Assembly: GCA_964019335.1 (NCBI GenBank)
Contig: OZ025693.1
Coordinates: forward strand, 434,001-498,000
DNA length: 64,000 nt
Direction: 5' to 3'
From: Diplonema japonicum
Taxonomy: Eukaryota > Euglenozoa > Diplonemea > Diplonemida > Diplonemidae
A program made the translations under genes and the position numbers. The notes beneath the pieces were generated by a model. The model had not been told where the DNA came from and ran no database searches. It saw only the letters and a list, made by a program, of their open reading frames with translations. This document shows positions 1 to 12,543 of this stretch, piece after piece (position 1 is the stretch's first letter; every line of letters starts with the position of its first letter).

Positions 1-2369
<2,369 letters not shown>

Positions 2370-2579
2370 TTTTTTTTTTTTTTTTTTTTTTTGTTGTTGT
2401 GTGCTTTCTCTAAAGGTTCTGACGCCATTGCGCGATTTTTTCCACTTTGTTTGGCTAAATGCTGCCCTTTTTCAGCATTATTTTAAGAATTTGAGAGGTC
2501 GAAAATCCGGGGGGAAATGATTTGAGAATGAAGAATACTCGACTGGAGCAGGGAAGAGCCCTCTCCAGCTTTTTTATTC

Positions 2580-3240
2580 GTTTTTTACACCATACACCCT
2601 CCGATGCCTGACAGCATTCACAAACAACCACCTGGAGCGCCGCAAAATCGACAAAAGAGTCACGGAAGCCGAAATCCGAGCGTTTCTGGGCCTATGGGTG
2701 TTAATGGACCTCACCATCCGTCCCAACTTCCGTGACTACTGGAAAACCGATCCTGACTCCATTATGCACACTCAGGGGTTTGCGCGCGTCATGTCCGGAA
2801 ACCGGTTTGAGCTGTTCTTTGGAAACATATATCTGTGCAAGGACCCATCCCGGAACCCTGATCGAGATGAGATCAGCCCGGCATGACAAACTCTACAAGG
2901 CCCGCTGACTGGTTGAAGCTGCGATGCAGCGTTGGGGAAAGGCCTCCCGGACTATCAAGGAACGGGGGCAGGTGATGAAAAGGGGAGAGTTCCGTGTGTT
3001 CCAACGAAACAGGCCCGGCATGCACTTTTTTTTTGTGGCAGGGCGGAAAGCTTGTGCTTCTCCTGAGCGCACCCCCCTTTCAAGCCAAAGATGACCGCCA
3101 CTCGTCAAAGATGGGTCGGCAAGGCAAAGAAAAAGTCCAGGGTCGCCTTTCCCATTCCAAAGGTCGTTGAAACCTACACCTCCCTTATGGGGGGTGTAGA
3201 TGGGAACGACGCTGCCACCAAGGGGGTCTACTTTGAGCAT
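2580..3240 (+). pseudogene. piggyBac-like transposase remnant with frameshifts
   Basis: Three plus-strand frames each carry part of a piggyBac (DDE_Tnp_1_7) transposase in the right order. From about 2607 there is EAEIRAFLGLWVLMDL, then RDYWKTDP and FARVMSGNRFELFF. After a frame change near 2870 comes RHDKLYKAR, matching the family's DKLYKxRP. Next is WQGGKLVLLL (family WxDxKxVxxLST) near 3037, and finally VETYTSLMGGVDGND, the conserved YxxxMGGVDxxD block, near 3165. The frame changes and the in-frame stop after DEISPA make it non-functional. The N-terminal region and the cysteine-rich tail were not found. Confidence 0.75.
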
Positions 3241-3455
3241 TTATGAAACTAAGGGGACTGAATTCAAGCATTTTAAAACTTAGGGGTTGAGTATGAGTTT
3301 TTTTGAAGACTTGGGGTACTACACAGAGATTTAAGAAACCTTGGGGACCGGATCAGAAACTTTTTCCTCCTTAAAGATAGACCTTGAACATTTCTCAAAC
3401 TAAGGGGGTGGATTTTGAGCATTTCTCGAACTTAGGGGTCAAGTTAGAAGTTTTC
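3235..3455. repeat. Diverged tandem repeat following the piggyBac remnant
   Basis: About six degenerate units of roughly 35-40 bp share a core like ACTTAGGGGT followed by GAGCATTTCTCAAA. Clear units lie near 3240, 3275, 3310, 3395 and 3430. The repeat starts where transposase similarity ends, so it may be the subterminal region of the same element. Confidence 0.6.
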
Positions 3456-3836
3456 TCTTAAATAAATAATGTTAGTTCTTTTTTTTTTCTTTTCTTTTCT
3501 TTTGCAGGGGACGAGGATTGGGGGAAGTAGGTTTTGTTTTTTAAAAAAAAGAAAATAAAAAAATCAGGTATATAAATAAAAAAAGAGGGGAAAAAAAGGG
3601 GGGGGAGAACTGGTCGTTGCACGTGCAGGGGGGTAGAACCCAATACGTTGCCAAAAACAAAGCCCCCCCCCCCCCCCTTGTTCGTATAGACAAGTCAAAA
3701 GACTCGTTTTTTCTTTCTTTTTTTTTTCTTTCAAAAAGGAAATGGGGGTGTTGTCTCAATTAAAAAGAATTATGTTCAGTTAAGAAAAAAGAAGGAAAAA
3801 AAAAAAAAAAAGAGAAAAATTACAAACACAACACGC

Positions 3837-4011
3837 GAATTTGGATTTTCTACCAAACTCCACCAAAACGGTTTTCAAAATATTTTGTCCACCCATCCAC
3901 GGTAACTTCGAAAGTGGTACTCACCATCCACAGTGACCACCAAGGTTGACGTTACCGTGCACTTGGTGGAAATCGAAATTAGGGTATCAAGTTTGGTGGA
4001 AAATGAAATTC
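3837..4011. repeat. Imperfect inverted repeat element (about 175 bp)
   Basis: The left arm at 3837-3859 (GAATTTGGATTTTCTACC...) is nearly the reverse complement of 3990-4011 (...GGTGGAAAATGAAATTC). Inside are further inverted pairs such as GGTAAC near 3900 and GTTACC near 3952, and several CCACC/GGTGG motifs. Similar CCACCATCCACAGTAACC words occur near 62665. It looks like a small foldback or MITE-like element; no ORF was seen. The rest of 3456-4425 is homopolymer-rich sequence without a recognisable feature. Confidence 0.5.
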
Positions 4012-4425
4012 AGGTTGGCATGAACGGTGGAAATTTTTCATTTGGCTGCCTGCGTTTGTAGTTTTTCTCAAAAAAAAAGGGGGTAGAGGGGAAAAAAAAA
4101 AAAAAGAAACACACTACTCTCGGAAAGAACAAAAAAAAAAAGAATAAAACTAGGAAGTTTTGTGGGAGAGAGAACGAAAAGCAGAAATCTTTCTTGTAAA
4201 AGCCTCTTCCTTCTCTCCCCCCCCCCCCCCCCACCTTGCGTGGCTTATTCATAAAAAGAAACGTAGGTTCCTTTTACCCCTCTTTTTTTTTTCATCTTCC
4301 CCCCCTTCTCGTCAAAAAAAACCCGCAACAGAGAGAGAAAAAAAAAGATTACCATCTTTTAATTTTTTTTTTCCTTCCTTTCTTTTTTTTTCTATATTCC
4401 CCCCCCCCCCCCCCTCCCCCATTTC

Positions 4426-5825
4426 TCAAATAGTAGGAAGTGCTTCGCTATGCTCGGGCTTGCTCAAAGGGGTCAAAGGTTCTTTATCGGGGTTGGCGAT
4501 CGTGCTGGCCAGCTTGAAAAGGTGCAGCCAATGCTCTAAAGTTTCTTTAGAATCTGGTTGAAATGACACATTAGGAGAGAAGTCGGACTCAATGGTGAAG
4601 GCTGCCTCACTCTCTTCAAATATTATATCCGTGTCGGCAAGCGGGACAAGAAGCAGCCCAGCTGCCGAGCTTTTATCAGGACGAATCGTGTACCAGAACT
4701 CATAAAGGACGACATACCGCCGCCCCCAGTTGGACCCCAACCAAGAATCCCCTGTCTTTGTGATTAAGTAACCTGCACCTAGCGGCTTCATTCTAGATAA
4801 ATTGCTATTCTTAACATGGTCCAACATAGTCTTCAACATGTTTTTGTAGTAAGGGACGCACGGCCGTTCTGGGTAATTTGAGAACACCTTTGTGTACATG
4901 TCACGCGCTTCCTTGTCGGCAACCCTGTCAGGGTTTGCTTGCAATATTGCAGCCTCTATGCGAACCGCCCACATTAGTTTTTCTGCTTCGTTTTCCGAGT
5001 ATAACAAAAAGGAGCCTTTTGTCGGGTGCGTGAGATTGAAGACATAACCGCCATCTTCTAGATCAGGTGCATCGACCACTGTAGCTCCCTTCAGCGGGAT
5101 AATATCGTAGGCGTCGTCAGTAGGTTCCGTGCCAATGTAGAAGTGTTGGCATATCAAGATGCACCATTTCTTTTGTCTGGAAGCAAGCCAGCCGCCGGTG
5201 TGTTCCCAGAGGTATCCTGAGTAGTAGAATTTCTTCTCTTGGATGATCAAAGGGAGCGAGGTGTTGATGGTGGGTTCCACTTCAGCGCAGGCCAGTGCTG
5301 GGAGAAGAGCTGCGTCTTTCTTCTCGTACTTCTTGACCACTTCCTGCAGGAGCTCTTCTTCTTTTCCGGGAAATCGGGATAGTAGTTCATCCACTACATT
5401 TAGCTGAGGGTTGTTGTTGTTGTTGTTGTTGTTGTTGTGGTGTGTTGTACCTTTTCAGGGCAGTGTTGTGTGTATTGTTCCACTAGTTTTTCCCTCACAT
5501 TTTTTACCCTCTCGATTTCTCCGTATTTTTCCGTGACTTCTTTGATCAGATTTTGCTCGTTTCCTTTGTAGAGTTCCAGGATCCTCGGTATTTCGGAAAG
5601 CTGTTTTCTTTTTTTTTTTCCATTTTTTTTTTTCCCGCCGCTGTTGGTACCTTCAGTTCGTCGTGTTTAGTGTATGTAGCTGTCAGCAGCTTCCTTGCTT
5701 CCTCCTCCAATCCCTTGTGTTCCTCGCCTGCGTCTTTTGCGTCGTCGTCCTGCAGTGTGGTGCGTGGGACTTCCCCCCCCCCTTTTTTTTACCTTAGCAT
5801 TGCTACCACCCCACCAAAAACTCAT
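4426..5825 (-). CDS. PH-domain protein with short helical FPGKEEELL-type repeats
   Basis: The gene has four exons: 5793-5825, 5651-5749, 5451-5600 and 4426-5403. Introns are 43, 50 and 47 nt, all phase 0, and the product is about 419 residues. The protein starts MSFWWGGSNAK. It has two copies of a helical unit of the form LxxxPxxLxxYxGNExxLIKEVxEKYG (exon 3 and the start of exon 4, the latter VVDELLSRFPGKEEELLQEV). Such units precede signalling domains in many protists. A PH-like domain follows (SGYLWEHTGGWLASRQKKWC to MWAVRIEAAI), then a second PH-like unit (GAGYLITKTGDSWLGSNW, with RRYVVLYEFWYTIR). PH domains bind phosphoinositides or proteins at membranes; the ligand is unknown. The exon chain is inferred from frame and repeat continuity. 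Confidence 0.82.
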
Positions 5826-6055
5826 TTTCTAAAAAAAAAAAAACTTTTTTGTGTGCGTTGTGTTCTGTGGGAGGGGGGTTTTTTTTTTCTAATTGAGGGG
5901 TGTCGAGAGGTATTCAGAAGGTTTAAGAAAAACGATTTTTTTATTGTCTTTTTTTGTGTAGAGAATAAAAAAATATGAGTTAAAAGGAGGTCTTTGTGTG
6001 ACGCCCTATAAAAAAAGAAAAACAAGAGGGAAAGATCCGACCTGTCCTGTCAGAC

Positions 6056-6088
<33 letters not shown>

Positions 6089-6090
<2 letters not shown>

Positions 6091-6684
6091 TTCACTCTTC
6101 AGAAATTACTTCACGCACTGGGGGGCCCATTACTTCACGCTAAATCTCATTACTTCACGGTGAAATAATGGCCTGTTTTCCGTGAAGTAATAGGGGGTTT
6201 CCGTTAAATAATATGCCTCGGTAGGCCATTTTTTGCCTCGGTTCGGTTCCCAGTGGGGCTACTTTTTCCTCTCAGTTTGCTATTTCCCCCCAGGTTCAGC
6301 TCAATTGGCCAACTTTTGCCTCGGCTCAGTTCCAAGTTGGACTACTTTTTCCTCCCAATTTGCCCACTTTTGGCTAGGCCTTGTTCCCAGTTTCTGTGGG
6401 TAACTCTTCTGTGGGTAAGGGTAACTTAGTCAGCTTACCCAAGCACCCCCAAAAGACTTCAAAATACCGAAGCAGCAGAAAAAAAGGAGCCAGCGGCCGC
6501 GCTAGGTATGGGAAGGCCTGATTAGAGATGGTGACAGTGGCAATGCCAGCGACAGCGGCAGCTCTTAGTCAACAAAAGGAGGAAAAACAACTTGTATTGT
6601 AACCTTTGTAACCCCTCTCTTGTTGTACCCCTTGTCACCCTGTTGTGCCCCTCGTGGTGAAGTAATTTCAGAGTGTCGTGAAAT
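6089..6684. mobile_element. Non-autonomous element with ~30-bp imperfect terminal inverted repeats (copy 1)
   Basis: The left end (ATTTCACTCTTCAGAAATTA, 6089-6118) matches the reverse complement of the right end (6654-6684). The word ATTACTTCAC or its reverse complement recurs at least six times, mostly near the ends, including a near-palindrome around 6150-6175. The interior has imperfect ~85-bp tandem units (6226-6390) containing TTTTGCCTCGG and CTACTTTTTCCTC. A tail to about 6776 ends TTGTTGGCAGTAAATAG and recurs in the relative at 41896-42329. No transposase was seen. The element sits between a poly-T run (6059-6088) and A/T-rich DNA. Confidence 0.6.
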
Positions 6685-7211
6685 AAAACCACTTACCTGC
6701 GGGCCCTCGACGGTAAAATGCGGAACCTCGAGGTAACGGTAAAGTCATTACTTGTTGGCAGTAAATAGCTATTACTTTTTTTTTTTTTGAAACGTTATTT
6801 CTACTTTTCTTCTCTTCTTGTAAACCACATATTACGAGCCCGGTGAAAAAAAAAAAAGAAAAAAAAGAGAAAACGAAAAAAATGTTTGAAAAAAAAAAAG
6901 AAGAGAGAACCCGACACAAGGGGTGGGGTGGGACAAGTGCTTCTTTTATTATTTCTTTCTTTTTTTTTTCTTCGGTATCACAGTACCAAAGCCCGGGTCA
7001 AACCTACTGTTTTACCAATCTTTTTCAAGTTTTTGGTGGTTCGAGGTGTTGTTACAACCTCGGGTTAAGTCCTTTACAAACTACCCTCGACTCGAAAAAT
7101 CTTTTCGGACAGTGGCAAGAGACATTTTATTTTTCTTTCATTTTCTTTCTGTTCGTAGTTCTACTTCCCTGAGAAGAGCGTGGGTAGCCTACGGACGAGA
7201 GGAAGAGAAGC

Positions 7212-7270
<59 letters not shown>

Positions 7271-7488
7271 CCCCATTGAAAAACACCGCTCGAGCAAAAA
7301 AAAAGGGGGGGGGAGAACTCTATCATCCACGTTAGCCAGTTTAAAAAATGGGTTATCGTGGATAGTGGAAACTGTATTTAAAAAGAAAAAAAAAAAAAAA
7401 AGAAAGAAAAAGAGAGCGGTCTAGTGTTTTTCTCATTTTTTCTCTCTCTCAGCGTTTCTAGAATTGACCAAAAACCAAGCCGTCGTCC
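6685..7488. other. Intergenic, homopolymer-rich, no gene seen
   Basis: This stretch holds the tail of the inverted-repeat element, several A and T runs, and one A run of about 53 bases at 7214-7267. No ORF has convincing protein character. Confidence 0.7.
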
Positions 7489-8361
7489 TCAGCGAGGGGC
7501 ATGGTTGACATTGCGAGAGCCGGCCAAATAGTCACACCACTGAGTAATACCGTAATTGCAATTATTCATTGTGTGGTGGTTGTCGTGGAAGAGAACGTTG
7601 TGCTCCTCCAGCCCCAAGGGCCGTGTGATGATCGACAACGGCGGGAAGTAGGACACAGTAGGGACCTCCTTCCCCACGTGCGACCCCGTCTCGTACCACA
7701 GCATGTATGAGAAGAGAAGCGATATCTCGTAAAAGGAGAGGCTGTACCCAATCCCTATGAGTATCTGCAGACCGACAAAAACAGGGAGAAACCCTTCCAG
7801 AAGGATATCGATAAAGTGAAAGTTAAGGTTTGTCGCCACCGCATGACAACTAGTATGAGAATGGTGCTTCTTGTGGACCCAGTACACGAAAGGTAGGTGC
7901 TCCACACGGTGGGCGGCGTAGAAGAGCACATCGACGATTAAACGCATGATCACCAGTTTTTGTGTGTAAAACTCAAACATATCAAACGCGCCTGTCTTCT
8001 GCGCCTCGTACAGGTCGGGAGGCTGCTCCATTATCATCGGGATCAGCAAGAGCAAGGCTATCCCGTTGGCTACGCAGTTGCACCAGAACCACGAGACGAG
8101 TGTATCCCACATACCCTGCTCGTGCTTGAACGGTGTCTTTGAGAGGTATGGTATGTCCGAGTATATATGCTTCGAGATGATAAGGTGCAGCAGTATCCCC
8201 AGCTCTATTGTAAACCAGCTCCCAACCGTCCCGTACACTAGGTTCTCCCACCACGACATCTGCTCTGGCACAGGGACCAGCCAGTCCCTCGTCGTCGCCA
8301 TCAGAAGGATGGCCGCATTCTCCAACACCCATGCCTTCGCCACGAACACCCAATCTGTCAT
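7489..8361 (-). CDS. Fatty acid hydroxylase / sterol desaturase family membrane enzyme
   Basis: Single exon, ATG start, 290 residues, typical for the family. The three histidine clusters that hold the di-iron centre are present in order: HRVEH near residue 151, HKKHH near 164, and HDNHH near 258. Hydrophobic segments lie near residues 45-65, 100-120 and 190-225. Family members hydroxylate or desaturate sterols or lipid acyl chains at the endoplasmic reticulum using oxygen. The substrate (sterol, sphingolipid or aldehyde-type) cannot be told from motifs alone. The short polar C-terminus ends at TGA with no sign of a further exon. Confidence 0.88.
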   Translation of the reverse strand: MTDWVFVAKAWVLENAAILLMATTRDWLVPVPEQMSWWENLVYGTVGSWFTIELGILLHLIISKHIYSDIPYLSKTPFKHEQGMWDTLVSWFWCNCVANGIALLLLIPMIMEQPPDLYEAQKTGAFDMFEFYTQKLVIMRLIVDVLFYAAHRVEHLPFVYWVHKKHHSHTSCHAVATNLNFHFIDILLEGFLPVFVGLQILIGIGYSLSFYEISLLFSYMLWYETGSHVGKEVPTVSYFPPLSIITRPLGLEEHNVLFHDNHHTMNNCNYGITQWCDYLAGSRNVNHAPR

Positions 8362-8510
8362 CCCGGCACCTTGTCTGGACTGTTCAAGAACTGGTTAGAA
8401 ACGTGGTAGGGGGGAAGGGTTCAAAAAAAAAAAGACGTACAGTACAAATGGTGAAAGAAAATAATGGGTACACAGTAGATTTAAGGGGGAGGGGAGGGGG
8501 GAGATACACG

Positions 8511-9815
8511 TCAGCCTGATATCTCGACGACCCACTGCCGTGCTCTAGGGGGGCTGACCCGTTTGTGCGACGGCAGAGTGTAGTGTAGTGGCTGGGCGAC
8601 CGGAAGGCTGACAGACTTCCGCTTAACAGGAACCGGCGTGAAGACGTTGGTGGCGGTTGCCGAGATGTAACTAGAGGTGTCTGCCGTACCTGCGGAGTAG
8701 AAGGATGACTGCTGCTGGGGTGTCAGAGATGCTGCTGCGACGGGCGCTGCTGTTGCTGCGATCGGTGCCAAGGGGCTGACGCTTACCCTGCGAGGCAGGC
8801 TGCCATCAGCCAAGGCCGACCCTGAGGCGTTCATGGCGGGTCCCGAAGCGTTCATGGCTGATCCCGAGGCTGATCCCGAAGCGTTCATGTTCATGAGCAC
8901 GTCTGCGTCTGCGTAGCTGCGCCAGTCATAACTATCGCCCGGCAGCTCGGCAACCTCCTCGATGGAAGGCGACATGCTGTCTCTGGCGGGGGGGGCGTCC
9001 ACAGAAAAATCATCACACTGCACGTACTCCTCCGCTACCGGCGGCATAGGTATGGGCATGGGTCGGGCCACATGTGCGGGCTCAGGCTGCTCGTAAAAGA
9101 CTGGGGAAGCTTCATGGATGGGAGTAGCTTCATGGACGGAGGAGGGCTCTAGCGAAGGTTCAGGCTTGGGCTCGAAAGTCCTAGGTAGGGGAACGGGGCT
9201 ACTTGTCCTCTTCGGGAAGGGCTCAGAAACAGGTTTTTCTCGGAAGGCCACCGCCCCCCTCGTGACCTCTGTGTCGCCGTCAAGAGAAAGGTCGCTGAAG
9301 GCGTCCTCATCCCGCCGCTGGGGGCTGAAGGGGTGCCCCGTCTCGCCGTGGTACAGTAACGACGAGCAAAGCGAGGACACCGAGACACCCAGCCGGTCCT
9401 CTGTGTAACTAAAGGGGTGGCCTGTCTCGGCGTGGTACAGCAGCGAGTCGTCGGAGGGCGTAGTAGGCGTGTCCAGCTTGGTGTCCAGTGCAGTGAGCTC
9501 CTCTTCGATGGCGCTGATCTTCTCGTTGAGACGCTGTTCATAAACTGGGTTTTCCTGCAAAGAGGCTGCCGGCAGCACAATGTGCACACCATGCCCCTTC
9601 TTCACTACTGTCATTGCATGCATCACACGGAGCCACACATCTAGCACCACCAACCTGTTGTGGTCCAGCAGCTTCCGGAGTTTCCTCCTCTGCATGTCAG
9701 GGATGCACAGTTCCCTGCGCAGCATGGCATCCACTGCCCCCCACTCACAGCTGTCGTTCCCCCTGCTGCATCGGTGGAACATTTTACGCAGCTCTCTTTC
9801 TTTTATTATCTCCAT
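8511..9815 (-). CDS. Uncharacterised low-complexity protein with duplicated SLLYHxETGHPFS motif
   Basis: I do not recognise a family. The first ATG gives MEIIKERELRKMF at 9815; the open frame extends upstream only through lysine-rich sequence without ATG. Residues 1-110 are basic and helical and include a possible small folded unit. A short coiled coil follows (NEKISAIEEELTALDTKLD), then two near-identical motifs SLLYHAETGHPFS and SLLYHGETGHPFS about 30 residues apart. The rest is rich in P, S, E and A, with NASG repeats near residue 310. The length is 434 residues. The duplicated motif could be a docking peptide. Confidence 0.65.
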   Translation of the reverse strand: MEIIKERELRKMFHRCSRGNDSCEWGAVDAMLRRELCIPDMQRRKLRKLLDHNRLVVLDVWLRVMHAMTVVKKGHGVHIVLPAASLQENPVYEQRLNEKISAIEEELTALDTKLDTPTTPSDDSLLYHAETGHPFSYTEDRLGVSVSSLCSSLLYHGETGHPFSPQRRDEDAFSDLSLDGDTEVTRGAVAFREKPVSEPFPKRTSSPVPLPRTFEPKPEPSLEPSSVHEATPIHEASPVFYEQPEPAHVARPMPIPMPPVAEEYVQCDDFSVDAPPARDSMSPSIEEVAELPGDSYDWRSYADADVLMNMNASGSASGSAMNASGPAMNASGSALADGSLPRRVSVSPLAPIAATAAPVAAASLTPQQQSSFYSAGTADTSSYISATATNVFTPVPVKRKSVSLPVAQPLHYTLPSHKRVSPPRARQWVVEISG

Positions 9816-10782
9816 TTTCTTTTTTTTTTTGTCGGGTCCCCGCAATGTCTTCCCACGTGCTGAGATGTGTTGAAACAAAGAGGGGAAAGATTTAGGGCGG
9901 GGTAAGCACCAACCAACACGGCCGATAACTGAGCACGGGAACTAATAGGGTTCGGGTGTGGAGGGGGGGGTTCATTTTAGAAAAGAAAAACTTTTTTTTT
10001 GTCCCCCACTGGGCCTCCTTCACCTCCCCCTTTTTTTGTTTCCTCTTTTTGCTTACTGCAAACCTCTTTTTTTTTTTTTTTTTTTTTTGTTTCATTTCCA
10101 GGGATAAAAAAGCATTTTATGTATTTTGCCTCAAGGGAAGTAATTCTGTCACGAGTAAGATGTAAGACCCTGGTAACCCTTTCGCGACAGAATTAAAGCG
10201 TTTTACAGTGAGGTATGGTTTTTTGTATTATTATTTATTTGTTTTTTCTTTCTTTTTTCTTCTTAATTTCTTTTGTTCTGTTTGGCTTATTGCGGCAAGT
10301 TTGCAGCCTGCACAAAAAGGGGGGGGGGGGGGGAAGAGAAGGAACAGAGAAGAAAGACAAGGAAAGGGGGAAAAAAGACAGGGATTTTTTTCTTCTTGTT
10401 GATTTTCTTTTTTTTTTGTTTTTGAATTCCCCTTAACCTCTTACTGGTGAATCCGGTTCCTTGCATTTTTTTGTTTTTGTTTTTGTTTTGCTCCCTTTTT
10501 TTTTCCCCCTTCAAAATAACTTTCTTCTTCTCTCGTTTCCATCTGCAATCCCAATCGATATTTTTTTCTTCTTCTGTTTTCCCTCCTTTACTTCTATGAT
10601 GAATAATATAAAAATAAATAAAAATATCCTTTAACCCCATCATATCTCTGAAATCGTCTAAAAACAAGATTTTTTTTCTTCCTATTTCCTTCAGACAGCT
10701 CAGAGATGGTGAGGGGGTAAATTCTTACGGAGTCGTGCAAAGAAAAAAGTAAATAAACGTGAAGTCCAATCCGACAACATGA
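9816..10782. other. Intergenic, with one inverted repeat at 10142-10194
   Basis: The stretch is mainly A/T and G runs. The arms AATTCTGTCACG (10142-10153) and CGCGACAGAATT (10183-10194) pair at 11 of 12 positions around a 29-nt loop. It may be a small mobile-element end or a transcript hairpin. No gene was seen. Confidence 0.5.
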
Positions 10783-11677
10783 TCAATCTGTCCCTTCAAT
10801 CCCCTCCACACAATCCAGCCTATATTCCTCCTGCTCTGGCGATGAATACCGGGAAAGCGACCTTGCAGCGTACTCAGGTGTATATGCAGGATCTGCACAA
10901 GACCCATACCCTTGTTCGAAACCCAGGTTGTTAATCAGCAACGGCGCTGTAGGGGCAAACTCGGGCACGTCTTGATTGACAGAAAACTGCTGTTGCTGCT
11001 GCTGTAGCATGCCCCGGTCTTCTGTGCACAAGACGATGCCACCGTTGTCCGACACTGTCAAGGATGGCTGTGCCCCTGCAGGGCTCTTCCCACGATCCTG
11101 CAGCGAAGGATACTCTGGGATAGATTTGAAAGGCAAGCTGCCCGACGGGGTGGACGTCTTGTTGTGCTTCCCCTGGAACCACTGGTGGCTCAGCACCTTT
11201 GCCGCCGACGGCCGCAGTGCAGACGAGTAGCACGACATCTCTATCAACAGCTTCAGGACATCTGGTGATAACCGTTTGTAGATGGGGTGCGAGGTTTTGA
11301 TGCCTCTCTTCACTGCTGCCAGGTGCTGCACCGTCGACTTGCACGGGAAGGGCTCGTACCCTGTGAGCATGATGTGTAGCACAATACCCGCCGCGAAGAC
11401 GTCAAGGCCTGTGAGGCTCGTGTCCATCAGCCACGCCTTGCTGTTCCGCCCTCGGTTCGTCGTGTCGATCAGCTCAGGCGCTGCAAAGCCGTATGTCCCG
11501 CATGGTGTGCAAGACGTCAGCCCGCTTGGATGCGCCGGGGTCCCTCCTCCTGCTGCTATGTTGCTCGATGCCTGCGGGACAAGCAGCGATCGCGATTGTT
11601 CCCTCCCCTCCGGCCTTGCTGAAGTAGGGTACACCTTTGTAAACCCGAAATCAGCCACTTTGACAACACCGTCTCGG

Positions 11678-11711
<34 letters not shown>

Positions 11712-12459
11712 CCACACCGCTTGCGTGGAGGTACTTCAAGAACTCCATTAGTTGCCTGCACATATGTTTCGCCTCTGTCTCCGGCACAGGCCCTCGCTTC
11801 ACGATCCTGTCGAAAAGGTCCTCATCGGCTAGCTCCATGACTATGATGATATCAGTCTTTGTCTGCAGGACCCTTGGGCCGACCAGCTTGATGGCGTACT
11901 CGTGGTCGAGGCACTTGTGGATCTCGATCTCTCTCAGAATGATCTTCCACTTGTGGATGCCGAACACCGACTTCTTGTTGATGGTCTTCACGGCGACCAG
12001 CTCGTCTTGCATCTCACGGCACGCGGCCCTCTGCACACTCCCGTACGACCCCTTGGCGATGAACTTAGGCTTCCCAAACACATCCTCCCACTTACGGATT
12101 CTTCTGTATGGTAAGGGCAGCGACAACTGTGTCTCCCTGCTCACCTGTAAAAAGCAATTTATCGACCCTGGGTCCATGAAGCTGGCTACAGCATGCCACT
12201 CTGCAGTGTCGCCTTTCACGAACTGCATGAAGCCACTCTGCTTGCATCCTTTGCACCATCTCACGCCCACACGCTTCGCAGTGAGAAGCCTTTTCACGTC
12301 ACTGCACCCCATGCAACACCACCCGCCGCACAGCTTGCAGCTGGTCCTCTTTCTCAGACATCCAAAGCTCCTTTCGCACACCCTGCACACCCCTCTTGCT
12401 TCTGATGGACTCCGCAGCACATCACCCTCATCGACAGGGGTGCTCCCTCCTACCCCCAT
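10783..12459 (-). CDS. Protein kinase with N-terminal FYVE-like zinc finger
   Basis: Single exon, ATG at 12459, 558 residues. Residues ~25-72 have paired cysteines spaced as in FYVE-related fingers: CRVCERSF, then CKLCGGWCCMGC, then WCKGC. The basic RRHC core needed for PI3P binding is not evident. The kinase domain covers about 130-425: GSYGSV glycine loop, AVKTI lysine, HRDIKPEN catalytic loop, DFG, and AAPE. About 45 extra residues rich in S, G and P lie between DFG and the APE motif. The C-terminal tail is low complexity with a seven-glutamine run. The kinase should be active on serine/threonine; its substrate is unknown. The upstream helicase stop is only 84 nt away in the same frame. 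Confidence 0.85.
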
Positions 12460-12543
12460 CACCTGTGTGAGTATAGATGGGAAGAATATCGCGAGTTGGC
12501 TGGTTAGTACAATAAGTGTCTGTAACCTGAAATTGATGTGAAT

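Noticed and set aside
7020-7080. GGTTCGAGG near a small hairpin, considered as a tRNA B box
   Set aside because: No A box, acceptor stem or anticodon arm could be placed around it.
11282-12541. 419-residue plus-strand frame
   Set aside because: It is antisense to the FYVE-like kinase and has no domain pattern.
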